In this document: piece by piece, positions 7,151-15,483 of the stretch
Numbering within the stretch: the stretch's first letter is position 1
Layout of the letters: every line of letters begins with the position of its first letter
Assembly (NCBI RefSeq): GCF_008016535.1
Contig: NZ_SAXY01000010.1
Span: 1 to 44,292, forward strand
From: Brachyspira pilosicoli
GTDB lineage: Bacteria > Spirochaetota > Brachyspiria > Brachyspirales > Brachyspiraceae
DNA: 44,292 bases
Reading direction: 5' to 3'
Position numbers and translations under genes: made by a program
The notes under the pieces: generated by a model
Told to the model about the DNA's origin: nothing
The model's input: only the letters and a program-made list of their open reading frames with translations
Databases searched by the model: none

Positions 7151-7978
7151 ATGTTTCATAAGTTTTTAAATATTTTTAAAAAGAAAGATAAGGATATACC
7201 CTCTGCAAATAGAGTTACTGCAGAGAATTTTTTTAATTATGATAAAGAAAATCCTTCAGAGATAAGGGCTGTAAGTTTAACTAAATTTTACGGTAAGAGA
7301 AAAATAATAGAAGATATTTCTTACAGTGTAAAGCAGGGTGAGGTAGTTGGACTTTTAGGACCTAATGGGGCAGGGAAGACAACAAGTTTTTATATCACGG
7401 TTGGTTTTGTTACGGCTACTAAAGGAAATATTTATTTAAATGATATAGATATTACTAATCTTCATATGTATCAGCGTGCTCAGCTTGGAATAGGTTATTT
7501 ACCGCAAGAGGCTTCTATTTTTAGAAAACTTTCTGTTGAGGACAATTTACTTTCTATACTTGAATATAATGATGCTTTAACTCAAAAAGACAGAATGGAT
7601 ATTACAGATAGATTATTAGAAGAGTTTAATATCACGCATGTAAGAAAACAAAGAGGCTATACACTTTCAGGTGGTGAGAGGAGAAGATGTGAGATAGCAA
7701 GAGCATTAACTGTAAACCCTAAATTTATTTTATTGGATGAACCATTTGCAGGAGTTGACCCTATAGCAGTTATTGATATACAAAATATCATAGCCTCATT
7801 AAAAGAAAAAGGGCTTGGAATATTAATAACCGACCACAATGTACGCGAAACTTTGAGAATTACAGATAGAGCATATATAATGGGTAATGGTAAAATATTA
7901 GTTCAAGGAAGCCCTGAAGAGATTATAGCAAATCCTTTGGCACGTAAGATTTACTTAGGTGAATCTTTCAGTATGTGA
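7151..7978 (+). CDS. lptB: LPS export ABC transporter ATPase LptB
   Basis: ATPase that powers extraction of LPS/LOS from the inner membrane with LptFG. Of 275 residues the first 37 form a charged extension (K-K-K-D-K-D) not present in E. coli LptB (241). Then follow Walker A G-P-N-G-A-G-K-T-T (70-78), the Q-loop Q119, signature L-S-G-G-E (172-176), Walker B I-L-L-D-E-P (193-198) and the H-loop T-D-H-N-V-R-E-T. The L-S-G-G-E-R-R-R sequence and the D-H-N-V-R-E-T motif are specific to LptB. Its presence shows a diderm with lipopolysaccharide or lipooligosaccharide. It follows ferritin closely. Confidence 0.94.
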   Translation: MFHKFLNIFKKKDKDIPSANRVTAENFFNYDKENPSEIRAVSLTKFYGKRKIIEDISYSVKQGEVVGLLGPNGAGKTTSFYITVGFVTATKGNIYLNDIDITNLHMYQRAQLGIGYLPQEASIFRKLSVEDNLLSILEYNDALTQKDRMDITDRLLEEFNITHVRKQRGYTLSGGERRRCEIARALTVNPKFILLDEPFAGVDPIAVIDIQNIIASLKEKGLGILITDHNVRETLRITDRAYIMGNGKILVQGSPEEIIANPLARKIYLGESFSM

Positions 7979-7985
7979 TAATTAT

Positions 7986-8022
7986 AAATAGTGGATAAAA
8001 TATTATCCACTATTTAATTATA
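7986..8022. terminator. Bidirectional terminator between lptB and the symporter
   Basis: A perfect 12-bp stem (7986-7997 with 8004-8015) with a 6-nt loop is flanked by AT-rich sequence on both sides. It sits between two convergent genes. Confidence 0.75.
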
Positions 8023-8031
8023 TTTTTACTA

Positions 8032-9249
8032 TTATTCCATTTGTTTAATATATTTATCCTCAGAACGAGAAACAATTATTGTACCTACTAAATCTCCTAA
8101 ACAATTCATCATAGTATATCCCATATCTATAAGAGCAAATATTCCAGAAACTATACCAACAACTTCTAATGGTAAATTAAAAGCATCTATTACTATTGCT
8201 ATAGTTACTATTCCGCCTCCTGGTACACCACCTGCTCCTGTAGTTAATATTAGAGATATTATTATAACTTTTATCAATATTCCTAAAGATAGAGGTGAGT
8301 TAATAGCCTGTGCGGCAAAAAGAAAAGTGATTGCCAACATCATTCCATTTCCATCTTTATTTACTTGAGATCCTAATGGAATTGTAAAGCTTGATATAGA
8401 TCTGCTGCATTTTAATTCATCAGCACAAGACATACTTACAGGTATGCATGCTAAACTTGAACTAGTACCCAAAGCAGTTATTATTAAAACAGATGCTTGC
8501 TTAAAAAATGTTATTGGATTAACTTTTGCAAATATCATCAATAAAATTAAATATACTAATAAATGTAATATTATAGCTGAATAACTAGCACCTAAATATT
8601 TTGCAATAAAGCCTAACAAATTGCTTCCATAAGTACCTATTGTAGATGCTATTAAAGCACAAATTCCTATAGGAGCATATAACATTATTCCAGCAATTAT
8701 TTTATTAAAAAGCTTTGCTAAAGAGTTGAATAAAGTTGTTAGAGTTTTTTTATCATCTTTTTCTAAGAATAATATAGCTATTCCAACTATAGCACTAAAA
8801 ACTACTATTTGGTCAAATCTAGCATTTGTTAATGCTTCAAATATATTTGATGGTAATAATCCTACTATAGTTTCTCCAAAAGAAGGTATTGTCTGTATAG
8901 CTGTTTCATATTTTTCTTTAAAAGTAAAACCAATACCAGGTTTAAATATATATCCTGATATTAATCCTATTATAATAGCTATAAATGTAGTGAAAAAATA
9001 GTAAATCATTATTTTTAATCCAACTCTTCCAAATATTTTTGGGTCATCTAATGAAGATATACCAGATATAAGATTTACTATAACCAAAGGTAATGCTGCC
9101 ATTTTTAATATATTTAAAAATATAGTTCCTAATGGTTTTATAATTAATATTTTTTCTTTAAATACAATTCCCAATATTACACCAATAAGCATAGATACAA
9201 GTAATTTATTTAATAAAGGTATTTTTTTATAATAAGAAAATATATTCAT
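8032..9249 (-). CDS. DAACS-family (GltP-like) cation/amino-acid symporter
   Basis: Inner-membrane secondary transporter with about 8 membrane helices and two re-entrant loops, 405 residues. I start it at the ATG 9247-9249 because GGAG lies 6 nt before it; an in-frame TTG at 9261 overlaps that site. Family landmarks: the Ser-rich T-S-S-S-L loop (262-266), N-K-D-G-N-G (297-302), G-G-V-P-G-G-G (340-346) and I-D-M-G-Y-T-M-M-N (374-382). By alignment with archaeal GltPh, D394, T398 and N401 are kept, but R397 is Tyr378 and T314 is Asn301, the two residues that hold the acidic side chain. Met311 is Lys298. A neutral or otherwise non-acidic substrate is therefore likely. It ends the ridA cassette, 43-55 bp after the PLP-enzyme gene. 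Confidence 0.92.
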   Translation of the reverse strand: MNIFSYYKKIPLLNKLLVSMLIGVILGIVFKEKILIIKPLGTIFLNILKMAALPLVIVNLISGISSLDDPKIFGRVGLKIMIYYFFTTFIAIIIGLISGYIFKPGIGFTFKEKYETAIQTIPSFGETIVGLLPSNIFEALTNARFDQIVVFSAIVGIAILFLEKDDKKTLTTLFNSLAKLFNKIIAGIMLYAPIGICALIASTIGTYGSNLLGFIAKYLGASYSAIILHLLVYLILLMIFAKVNPITFFKQASVLIITALGTSSSLACIPVSMSCADELKCSRSISSFTIPLGSQVNKDGNGMMLAITFLFAAQAINSPLSLGILIKVIIISLILTTGAGGVPGGGIVTIAIVIDAFNLPLEVVGIVSGIFALIDMGYTMMNCLGDLVGTIIVSRSEDKYIKQME

Positions 9250-9304
9250 TGTTTTCTCCAAAATTATTTAATAAATAAAAGATTATTTTGATTTTTGATA
9301 ATTA

Positions 9305-10468
9305 TTATAGATTAGATATTTCATATATTGCTTTAGCAACTATGTCCATATCCTCTTCTGTATTATAGAAGTTTATTCCTAATCTAATATAGCCTGCTCT
9401 TATGGTACAGTATATCTTATATTTGGATAATATATCTTTTACTTCTTTTTCTCTATTATTTGGATAATATATACATACTATACCACCCCAATTTTTTTCA
9501 TCACTAGCTTGAACTATAGTTAGCGGTACATCTTTTATTGATTCTCTAAGTCTCTTTTCTAATTTTCTTATATGTTTTTCAATTTCATCTATACCTAATT
9601 CTAATATTAAATCTATTCCTTGAGATATAGCTAAAATACAATTATAACTTAAATTTCCAGATTCAAATCTTCTAGCATGTGGATACCATTCTATATATTC
9701 AAAATTACTAGTTATTGCAGGAGGCACTACATGATTTATAGTACTTTGATATCCAGCATATGGCGGTATTATATCTTTTACTATATTATCATCACAATAT
9801 ACAAATCCTGCCCCTAAAGTTCCTAATAACCCCTTATTAGTTCCACATGCTAAATAATTAATATTCATACTTTGAACATCTATTTTCATTCTGCCTAATG
9901 CTTGTATTCCATCCACTGCAAAAATAATTCCTCTCTTTTTACATTCCTCTCCTAAAAAATATAAATCTGAGAAAAAACCTGTAGAAAATTGAATAGATGA
10001 TACTACTAATATTTTTGTATTTTCATCTATGGATTCAACCATCTTTTTATAATCAACCTCATTATTTTTATTTTTTATTACTTTTAGTACAATTCCTTTC
10101 TGTTGATGCATATTTATCCATGGAAATAACGTAGATTGATGTTCCTGATCAGCAATTATAATATTATCACCTTTTTTTAATGGATATCCATTGGCAAGTA
10201 TTGACATGCCTTCACAAGTGTTCTTTACAAATCCTATTTCATGAGAATGTTTGGCATTAATTAATTTAGATACTTTTTCTCTAGTACTATTGACAATTTC
10301 CCATGACTTTGATACAACATCAATACCAAAATTTTTTACGTAATATTCCATAAAATGATTATATGCCTCTTGAACTCTTTTGGGCGGCATCCCAACAGAG
10401 GAGACATTAAGGAATATTACGTCTTTTAAAAAAGAAAATTCTTCTTCAATGAGTCTTTTATTTAGCAT
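9305..10468 (-). CDS. Class V aminotransferase-fold PLP enzyme
   Basis: A 387-residue PLP-dependent enzyme of the cysteine desulfurase/isopenicillin-N-epimerase superfamily. The PLP-binding Lys is K212 (G-T-N-K-G), with D186 in V-D-G-I-Q-A-L-G pairing with the pyridine nitrogen and H110 in D-Q-E-H-Q-S stacking on the ring. The conserved late R-F-E-S-G-N is present. There is no obvious catalytic Cys loop of a sulfur donor, so an Fe-S scaffold role is unlikely. Reactions in this branch include transamination, lyase and epimerase chemistry. It lies 11 bp after the regulator gene, with AGGAGG-like DNA before the start. The partner RidA suggests that it yields enamine/imine intermediates. Confidence 0.88.
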   Translation of the reverse strand: MLNKRLIEEEFSFLKDVIFLNVSSVGMPPKRVQEAYNHFMEYYVKNFGIDVVSKSWEIVNSTREKVSKLINAKHSHEIGFVKNTCEGMSILANGYPLKKGDNIIIADQEHQSTLFPWINMHQQKGIVLKVIKNKNNEVDYKKMVESIDENTKILVVSSIQFSTGFFSDLYFLGEECKKRGIIFAVDGIQALGRMKIDVQSMNINYLACGTNKGLLGTLGAGFVYCDDNIVKDIIPPYAGYQSTINHVVPPAITSNFEYIEWYPHARRFESGNLSYNCILAISQGIDLILELGIDEIEKHIRKLEKRLRESIKDVPLTIVQASDEKNWGGIVCIYYPNNREKEVKDILSKYKIYCTIRAGYIRLGINFYNTEEDMDIVAKAIYEISNL

Positions 10469-10479
10469 TTTTTCCTCCT

Positions 10480-11118
10480 TTATTGATCTATTTTATTAAT
10501 ATAATTATAAACACTATATTTACTAATATCATAATATTTTGCTATGATATTGCTGGCATTTTTTATCCTCATAGCACCTCTCTTATTTAAATATTGAATT
10601 CCTTTAATCTTTTCATTTCTAGTCATATTTGCTACTGGAACTCCTATATAATTAATTGATTCTTGTATTAAATTAATCAACAAGTCCTCAGTATTTGTAA
10701 TTATTGTATCTATTTTTTCATTATTTATTTCTTTAGACATACAAATCTTTTCTAATATTTTACTAGTAGTCAATAATTCAGTTATATCTAAATTTACACA
10801 TAAACTTCCTATCACCTCACCTTTATCATTTTTTAAATAAATGGTGCTGCTTCTAAGAAAATGACCATCTAATGTTTGTGTTATGTAGTTAAATTTACCA
10901 TTTGGTTCTTCTGATGTCTGTAATACTTTTAACCCTATATTCGTACCGCCCATTCCTACTTTTCTATTTGTTACTTCTCCATTTACTATAGCGACTATTG
11001 TAGAATCAAAATATTCTGAATAATCATGTATAACAAATTCGCACCTCTCTCCAAATTGTTTTCCTAAACCAGTAATTATATCTTCTAATAATGGTAATAT
11101 ATCTTTTATAGTTTTCAT
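10480..11118 (-). CDS. YheO/DauR-type PAS-HTH transcriptional regulator
   Basis: A 212-residue regulator. Residues 1 to about 120 match the YheO-like PAS domain (L-G-K-Q-F-G-E-R-C-E-F-V-I-H-D-Y at the start, then I-G-S-L-C-V-N-L-D-I). Residues 170-210 form the C-terminal HTH of this family: L-N-K-R-G-A...I-A-K-Y-Y-D-I-S-K-Y-S-V-Y-N-Y-I. The best-known member, DauR of Pseudomonas, controls D-arginine catabolism. It lies between ridA (22 bp upstream) and the PLP enzyme, so it probably controls this operon. Likely binding sites are the 20-bp repeats at 11593-11632. Confidence 0.88.
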   Translation of the reverse strand: MKTIKDILPLLEDIITGLGKQFGERCEFVIHDYSEYFDSTIVAIVNGEVTNRKVGMGGTNIGLKVLQTSEEPNGKFNYITQTLDGHFLRSSTIYLKNDKGEVIGSLCVNLDITELLTTSKILEKICMSKEINNEKIDTIITNTEDLLINLIQESINYIGVPVANMTRNEKIKGIQYLNKRGAMRIKNASNIIAKYYDISKYSVYNYINKIDQ

Positions 11119-11140
11119 AATTTATATCTGTATTATATTA

Positions 11141-11527
11141 TTATTTTTTGTCTCTTAATGCCATAACTTCTATTTCAACTAATATGTTCCTCAAATTTAC
11201 TCCAATAGTAGTTCTAGTTGGAAATGGCTTTGGAAACAAAGAACTATATATTTCATTCATATCATTAAAATATTTTATATCTGATAGATAAACATTGCTT
11301 TTTACAACATTTTCTAAAGAACTGCCCGCTTCTTCTAATATTGACTTTATGTTCTCTATACATTGTTTTGTTTGAAGCTTTATATCATTTGGTATTTCTT
11401 TTGTTATTGGGTTTTCTGGCCTCTGACCAGCTACAAATACGAAATCTCCAGCTAGTATACATTGAGAGTATGGACCAGCAGGTTGAGGACTATTGTCTGT
11501 ATGTATTTCTATTTTCTTTTTTGTCAT
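11141..11527 (-). CDS. RidA family enamine/imine deaminase
   Basis: Hydrolyses reactive enamine/imine intermediates released by PLP enzymes, preventing damage such as by 2-aminoacrylate. The 128-residue length is exact for the family. R105 (P-T-R-T-T) and E120 (V-E-I-E-V) fall on the same numbers as the active-site Arg and Glu of E. coli RidA. The P-A-G-P-Y-S-Q start and G-Q-R-P-E-N-P loop are normal; position 107 is Thr, not Cys. First gene of the cassette, with GGAG before the ATG and a strong promoter. Confidence 0.93.
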   Translation of the reverse strand: MTKKKIEIHTDNSPQPAGPYSQCILAGDFVFVAGQRPENPITKEIPNDIKLQTKQCIENIKSILEEAGSSLENVVKSNVYLSDIKYFNDMNEIYSSLFPKPFPTRTTIGVNLRNILVEIEVMALRDKK

Positions 11528-11560
11528 AGAATTACTCCTTTAATAATTTTTATATATAAT

Positions 11561-11589
11561 AATATAGTTTTTTTTATTTTTATTGTCAA
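11561..11589 (-). promoter_or_regulatory. Promoter of the ridA cassette
   Basis: On the minus strand TTGACA (11589-11584), a 17-bp spacer and TATATT (11566-11561) precede ridA by about 34 bp. Two 20-bp direct repeats lie just upstream. Confidence 0.75.
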
Positions 11590-11592
11590 TAA

Positions 11593-11632
11593 ATTTCAAC
11601 AAATTTTTTAATATTTCAACAAAATTTTTAAT
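11593..11632. promoter_or_regulatory. Tandem 20-bp direct repeats beside the ridA -35, likely operator
   Basis: Two abutting copies, 11593-11612 and 11613-11632, match at 19 of 20 positions. Each reads atttcaacaaa then an AT run to taat. The near copy ends 3 bp from the -35. A 20-bp period is about two helical turns, so two proteins would bind on one face. The position suits an activator. The adjacent PAS-HTH gene is the obvious candidate. Confidence 0.6.
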
Positions 11633-11857
11633 AAAAAACCTAGCTGCTTACATAATTTAAATATATACAGGCAATTTATTGTATTAGACAATAGAAAATA
11701 TATGAAACATACCGTTAGAATTTATTAAAATACGATAATAGATTTAGCCATAGTGGAATATAGGCATAGTAAGAAGATATTAGTTTTTGTAAAAAAAAAT
11801 TATAAATTATATATAAATAATTTAGTTAAATAACATATTATTTATTATATTTTTATT

Positions 11858-12664
11858 TTATCCTAAAGCAACATCTAAAACCATCATTATAGCAAAGCCG
11901 AATATAAAGCCAAATACTCCGAAGTGATTATGTTCTTCTGCAACAGCTTCTGGAATTAATTCTTCTATAACAACATATATCATAGCACCTGCAGAAAATG
12001 ATAATGCTATAGGTAGTATTAATGTAAGTTTAGTAACGGCAATAGCACCTATCACTGCAGCAATAGGCTCCACTATTCCAGATATTGCTCCAAGTAAAAA
12101 AGATTTTGATTTTGAAACACCTGTGCTTTTAAGAGGCAGAGAAACGGCAGCACCTTCTGGGAAGTTTTGAAGACCTATACCAAGTGCTAAAGCCAAAGCC
12201 GCATTAAAACTCACCCCGCTATCTCCTATAGAAAAAGCTCCAAATGTTACACCAACTGCTAAACCCTCTGGTATATTGTGTAATGTAATAGCTAAAAATA
12301 ATAGTATACTTTTTGATAGTTTTACTTTAGCTCCTTCAATTTCTTCATGTCCATTCACTATATGCATATGCGGTAATGATTTATCTAATACCCATATAAA
12401 AAATGCACCAAATAAAAAACCGCCAACAGGTATAAGCCAATTTGGTAAATTAGTGTTTTCTGATAGCTCTATAGATGGAGCAAGTAAAGACCAAAAACTA
12501 GCAGCTGTCATTACACCACCTGCAAAACCATACATAGTAGCAAGTAGTTTAGGTTTTATTTCAGATACAAAGAAAAATACTAATCCTGCTCCAAGTGCTG
12601 TAAAAGCAAATGTAATTCCTCCTCCAAATAATGCTAAAACAACTGGTGATGCATTCTCTATCAT
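11858..12664 (-). CDS. ZIP family metal transporter
   Basis: Inner-membrane uptake of zinc or related divalent metals. The 268-residue protein has about 8 helices. The metal-site helices carry H-N-I-P-E-G (129-134) and N-F-P-E-G (167-171), the signature of the ZupT/GufA-like branch, here with Asn in place of the second site's His. A short His-bearing cytoplasmic loop (H-M-H-I-V-N-G-H, 99-106) could sense metal. Promoter at 12703-12731 with a palindrome just upstream. Substrate cannot be fixed from sequence. Confidence 0.92.
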   Translation of the reverse strand: MIENASPVVLALFGGGITFAFTALGAGLVFFFVSEIKPKLLATMYGFAGGVMTAASFWSLLAPSIELSENTNLPNWLIPVGGFLFGAFFIWVLDKSLPHMHIVNGHEEIEGAKVKLSKSILLFLAITLHNIPEGLAVGVTFGAFSIGDSGVSFNAALALALGIGLQNFPEGAAVSLPLKSTGVSKSKSFLLGAISGIVEPIAAVIGAIAVTKLTLILPIALSFSAGAMIYVVIEELIPEAVAEEHNHFGVFGFIFGFAIMMVLDVALG

Positions 12665-12702
12665 TAATTACCGCCTTTTATTTTTTTTGTTTTTATTTTA
12701 TA

Positions 12703-12731
12703 ATTATATATATTATTAAATTAATTTTCAA
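12703..12731 (-). promoter_or_regulatory. ZIP transporter promoter
   Basis: On the minus strand TTGAAA (12731-12726), 17 bp, TATAAT (12708-12703), about 40 bp before the start. Confidence 0.65.
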
Positions 12732-12743
12732 TACTAATTAGTA
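12732..12743. promoter_or_regulatory. 12-bp palindrome abutting the ZIP -35
   Basis: tactaattagta is perfectly self-complementary and begins directly upstream of the ZIP -35. A looser 18-bp inverted repeat follows at 12744-12761, close to the HIT gene's Shine-Dalgarno. Operator function for a metal regulator is possible but AT-rich palindromes arise easily by chance. Confidence 0.3.
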
Positions 12744-12775
12744 ATAGTTATTAATAATTATAGGAGTTTTATATT

Positions 12776-13105
12776 ATGAGTAATGATTGCATATTTTGTA
12801 AGATTATTAAAGGAGAAATACCTTCAAACTTTATAAAAGAAAATGAATATTGTGTTGTATTTAAAGATTTAAATCCTAAATCTGATGTTCATTTGCTTGT
12901 TGTACCAAAGAAGCATTTAAAAGACATAACAGAAATAGATAATGATTTGATGGGTAAGGTATTAGATACTATTAAAGAGGTTGCTAAAGAAAATAATTTA
13001 GAATCTTTTAGAATAGTTAATAATTGCGGAGAGAATGCAGGGCAAAGCGTATTTCATTTGCATTTTCATGTTTTGTCTGGAGCTAATTTAAAAGACAATT
13101 TTTAA
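12776..13105 (+). CDS. HIT family purine nucleotide hydrolase (HinT-like)
   Basis: A 109-residue histidine-triad protein that hydrolyses nucleoside phosphoramidates and related adducts in the cytoplasm. The triad H-L-H-F-H-V (94-99) is complete. C5 and C8 (C-I-F-C) together with a later His form the usual zinc site. AGGAG precedes the ATG. The tatD gene starts 19 bp downstream, so the two are likely cotranscribed. Confidence 0.95.
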   Translation: MSNDCIFCKIIKGEIPSNFIKENEYCVVFKDLNPKSDVHLLVVPKKHLKDITEIDNDLMGKVLDTIKEVAKENNLESFRIVNNCGENAGQSVFHLHFHVLSGANLKDNF

Positions 13106-13124
13106 AAATTAATTAGGAGTTATT

Positions 13125-13943
13125 ATGATAGACAGTCATTGCCATCTTACTTATATATCTAAAAAAGCCAAAGATTTGAAAGAGGTTTTGGAGAGAGCAA
13201 ATAAGGCTGGTGTATATTATTTTGTAGATATAGGAGTTCATCCTAGCGATATAGACGAGCGTTTATATATATTATCTGATGCTGAAGGTGTATTTTTTAG
13301 TATGGGTTATTATCCAGACTATGCCAATGAAAATGATGAACATACAATTAAGGCTTTTGAATTAAAAATAAAAACTATAAACAAAAAAACTTTAGAAAAC
13401 AGAAAAAAATTAATTTATGCTGTTGGAGAGATAGGGTTAGATTATTATCATGATGATTCTAACAAAGAGGAACAAAAGAAATTTTTTAGTGCTTTATGCA
13501 ATGCTGCAAAAAATGTTGATCTTCCAATACTTATTCACAGCAGAGATGCTTTTAGAGATACTTTTAGTATACTTAAAGAGGCTGATATACCAAAAAGGGG
13601 AATATTTCATTGTTTCAGCGGAAATGTGGAAGATGCTAAGAATGCTTTAGATTTGGGATATATACTTTCTTTTTCTGGTTCTTGTACATATTTAAAAAAT
13701 GATTTTTTAAGAGAAGCAGCTAAATATGTTCCTAAAGATATGTTTACAATAGAGACTGATTCTCCATATTTAACACCTCAGAAGATGAGAGGAAGAGCTA
13801 ATGAACCTAGCTTTATACCATATACCGCAGAAGTTTTGGCAGAGGCTAGGGGAGAGAGCGTTTCTGATATTATGGAAAATGCTTTAATTAATGCTTCGAG
13901 GGTTTTAGAGCTTCCTATTGACACTAATAAATTTACAAATTAA
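13125..13943 (+). CDS. TatD family metal-dependent hydrolase
   Basis: A 272-residue TIM-barrel DNase-like hydrolase. Metal-binding motifs in order: S-H-C-H (4-7), G-E-I-G-L-D-Y-Y (about 105-112), H-S-R-D-A-F (His in barrel), F-H-C-F-S-G and E-T-D-S-P-Y-L near residue 205. It probably acts as a 3'-5' exonuclease or D-Tyr-tRNA/peptide hydrolase as proposed for relatives. AGGAG site; in operon with the HIT gene. Confidence 0.95.
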   Translation: MIDSHCHLTYISKKAKDLKEVLERANKAGVYYFVDIGVHPSDIDERLYILSDAEGVFFSMGYYPDYANENDEHTIKAFELKIKTINKKTLENRKKLIYAVGEIGLDYYHDDSNKEEQKKFFSALCNAAKNVDLPILIHSRDAFRDTFSILKEADIPKRGIFHCFSGNVEDAKNALDLGYILSFSGSCTYLKNDFLREAAKYVPKDMFTIETDSPYLTPQKMRGRANEPSFIPYTAEVLAEARGESVSDIMENALINASRVLELPIDTNKFTN

Positions 13944-14014
13944 CATAACTATTTTTGTTTAAGCAAATTATATATATTACGATAATAACTCTTAAGGAAG
14001 ACAATTAAAAAAAC

Positions 14015-14677
14015 ATGAGAAAATACTTTACTTTTATAACTTTACTTTTTTTATTATCTTTTTTTAATTTACTTCATTCTCAGGATATTTCTTTTGAAGA
14101 ACTTTATAACAAAATAAAAGATAATTATACAACTATATATCCAAAACGTTTCGAGGCATATATAGAAGGCAAAATAGTAGAAGCTCAAATATCAACTATA
14201 CCTGCAAAAAATTATTTATCTTCAAAAGACAAAATCAGATTAAAGTTCACTCTCGTACAAAACTCTAAACCAAACATTGTGCTTGAAAATGTTGATAGTT
14301 TTTATGCTAAGATGTTTTCTGTGTTTGAAGAGCCTTTGGAGACAGTTGGGTTTTATGCTATTGTATCTGAGAGTTATAGTTCTCTTTCAAAGAAGTTTAC
14401 TGTTGATTCTGTAAAAGAAGATAATGATAAATATGAAGTTGTATTAAGGGCTGTTGGTGAAAATAAAGACTATAGTATAAACTACACAATAAATAAAAAT
14501 AGTCTTTTGGTAGAAAGTGCCGATTATTATAATAAAAAATCAAAGATTTATGATGTTGATATATCATACACCAATATTGATAATTATACTGTTCCTGAGA
14601 TTATTAAATATAAAAGTTCTGATGGCAGAGTAAACTCTCAAATAAAGTTTGTTGATATAAAAGTGTCTTCCAAATAA
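14015..14677 (+). CDS. Exported protein of unknown function
   Basis: 220 residues with a clear signal peptide (about 1-22, ending L-L-H-S-Q) and no lipobox Cys, so probably periplasmic. The mature part is rich in beta-type alternation and Tyr/Lys, with a pattern vaguely like lipid- or lipoprotein-carrier folds (LolA-like), but I do not recognise a motif. AAGGA is about 15 nt from the ATG, an unusually long gap. The next gene, also exported, starts 21 bp downstream and is likely in the same unit. Confidence 0.75.
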   Translation: MRKYFTFITLLFLLSFFNLLHSQDISFEELYNKIKDNYTTIYPKRFEAYIEGKIVEAQISTIPAKNYLSSKDKIRLKFTLVQNSKPNIVLENVDSFYAKMFSVFEEPLETVGFYAIVSESYSSLSKKFTVDSVKEDNDKYEVVLRAVGENKDYSINYTINKNSLLVESADYYNKKSKIYDVDISYTNIDNYTVPEIIKYKSSDGRVNSQIKFVDIKVSSK

Positions 14678-14697
14678 GTATTATTGGATATTTTATT

Positions 14698-15444
14698 ATG
14701 AAAAAATTCTTTATTTTTTGTTTTTTTATTTTTAGCTTTATGAGTTTATATGCTCTTAATGATGATATTAATGCATTATTTAATTTGCAAGGCTCTGGAG
14801 ATATTGTTTATTATAATAGCGATAGTGTTATAGACAGCAGAGAATATTCTCAGGCTGATAATTTAAAAACAAAATTAGAAAGAGATGGTTATAAAGTATA
14901 TTCTATAGTGATAGCAGATGTTTTAGAATCATCAAACGGAAATGAGTTTATAGCTTTGATTAGCTCTATTGAGGGAGAGAAAATATCTGTTTATGGAAGC
15001 AATTTAGATGAAAAGTTTTCTTATCAGTCTTCTAGGATTGGAAAAAATGCTGCTATAGATTTAGAGAGTTTTTATGATAAGAAAAATGAGGTTGGTATTA
15101 TAAAATATTATATACTCAATGACAGCGGAGAGGATAGGGATATTTATCTTTATATTTTTAGAATAGAAGATAGTAAGATTAGTTTGGTTGCTGATGTATC
15201 TTATTATAGAGAGATTAATTCTATGAAAAGCGGCGTTGTAAATGAGATGAAATTTGCTTTTAGAGATATTGATGATGATGGAATAAGCGAGATGTTGGTA
15301 GAGTATAAAGAGAGAGTTGTAGGAAGAGCTGAAAAGATAGAGTATCAAATTTATAAATTAAGCAAGAATAAATATGAATGTGTAGCTTCATCTTGGCTAG
15401 ATGACGAGTATATAGATTTATCTCCGTATTTTAAAAGAGATTAG
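14698..15444 (+). CDS. Exported protein with calcium-loop-like motif
   Basis: 248 residues. A signal peptide (1 to about 20, ending L-Y-A-L-N) has no lipobox. Near residue 198 the sequence D-I-D-D-D-G-I-S-E-M-L matches the acidic loop seen in FG-GAP/VCBS-type and EF-hand-like calcium sites. The rest is not recognisable. Cotranscribed with the exported protein upstream (21 bp). Probably periplasmic or surface-exposed; function unknown. Confidence 0.75.
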   Translation: MKKFFIFCFFIFSFMSLYALNDDINALFNLQGSGDIVYYNSDSVIDSREYSQADNLKTKLERDGYKVYSIVIADVLESSNGNEFIALISSIEGEKISVYGSNLDEKFSYQSSRIGKNAAIDLESFYDKKNEVGIIKYYILNDSGEDRDIYLYIFRIEDSKISLVADVSYYREINSMKSGVVNEMKFAFRDIDDDGISEMLVEYKERVVGRAEKIEYQIYKLSKNKYECVASSWLDDEYIDLSPYFKRD

Positions 15445-15483
15445 TTATATAAATAAGTATATTTTGTAATAGAATTTTTTATT

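Larger units (their letters stand above)
11528..11857. other. Intergenic region, ridA cassette to ZIP transporter
   Basis: 330 bp without a gene. It holds the ridA Shine-Dalgarno, promoter and tandem repeats (11530-11632). The other part (11633-11857) has no frame, no hairpin with a T tract and no repeat I can support. The region lies upstream of ridA and downstream of the ZIP gene, both on the minus strand. Confidence 0.7.

Noticed and set aside
12276-12719. A 147-codon plus-strand frame across the ZIP gene
   Set aside because: Antisense to a well-supported transporter and with no start signal.
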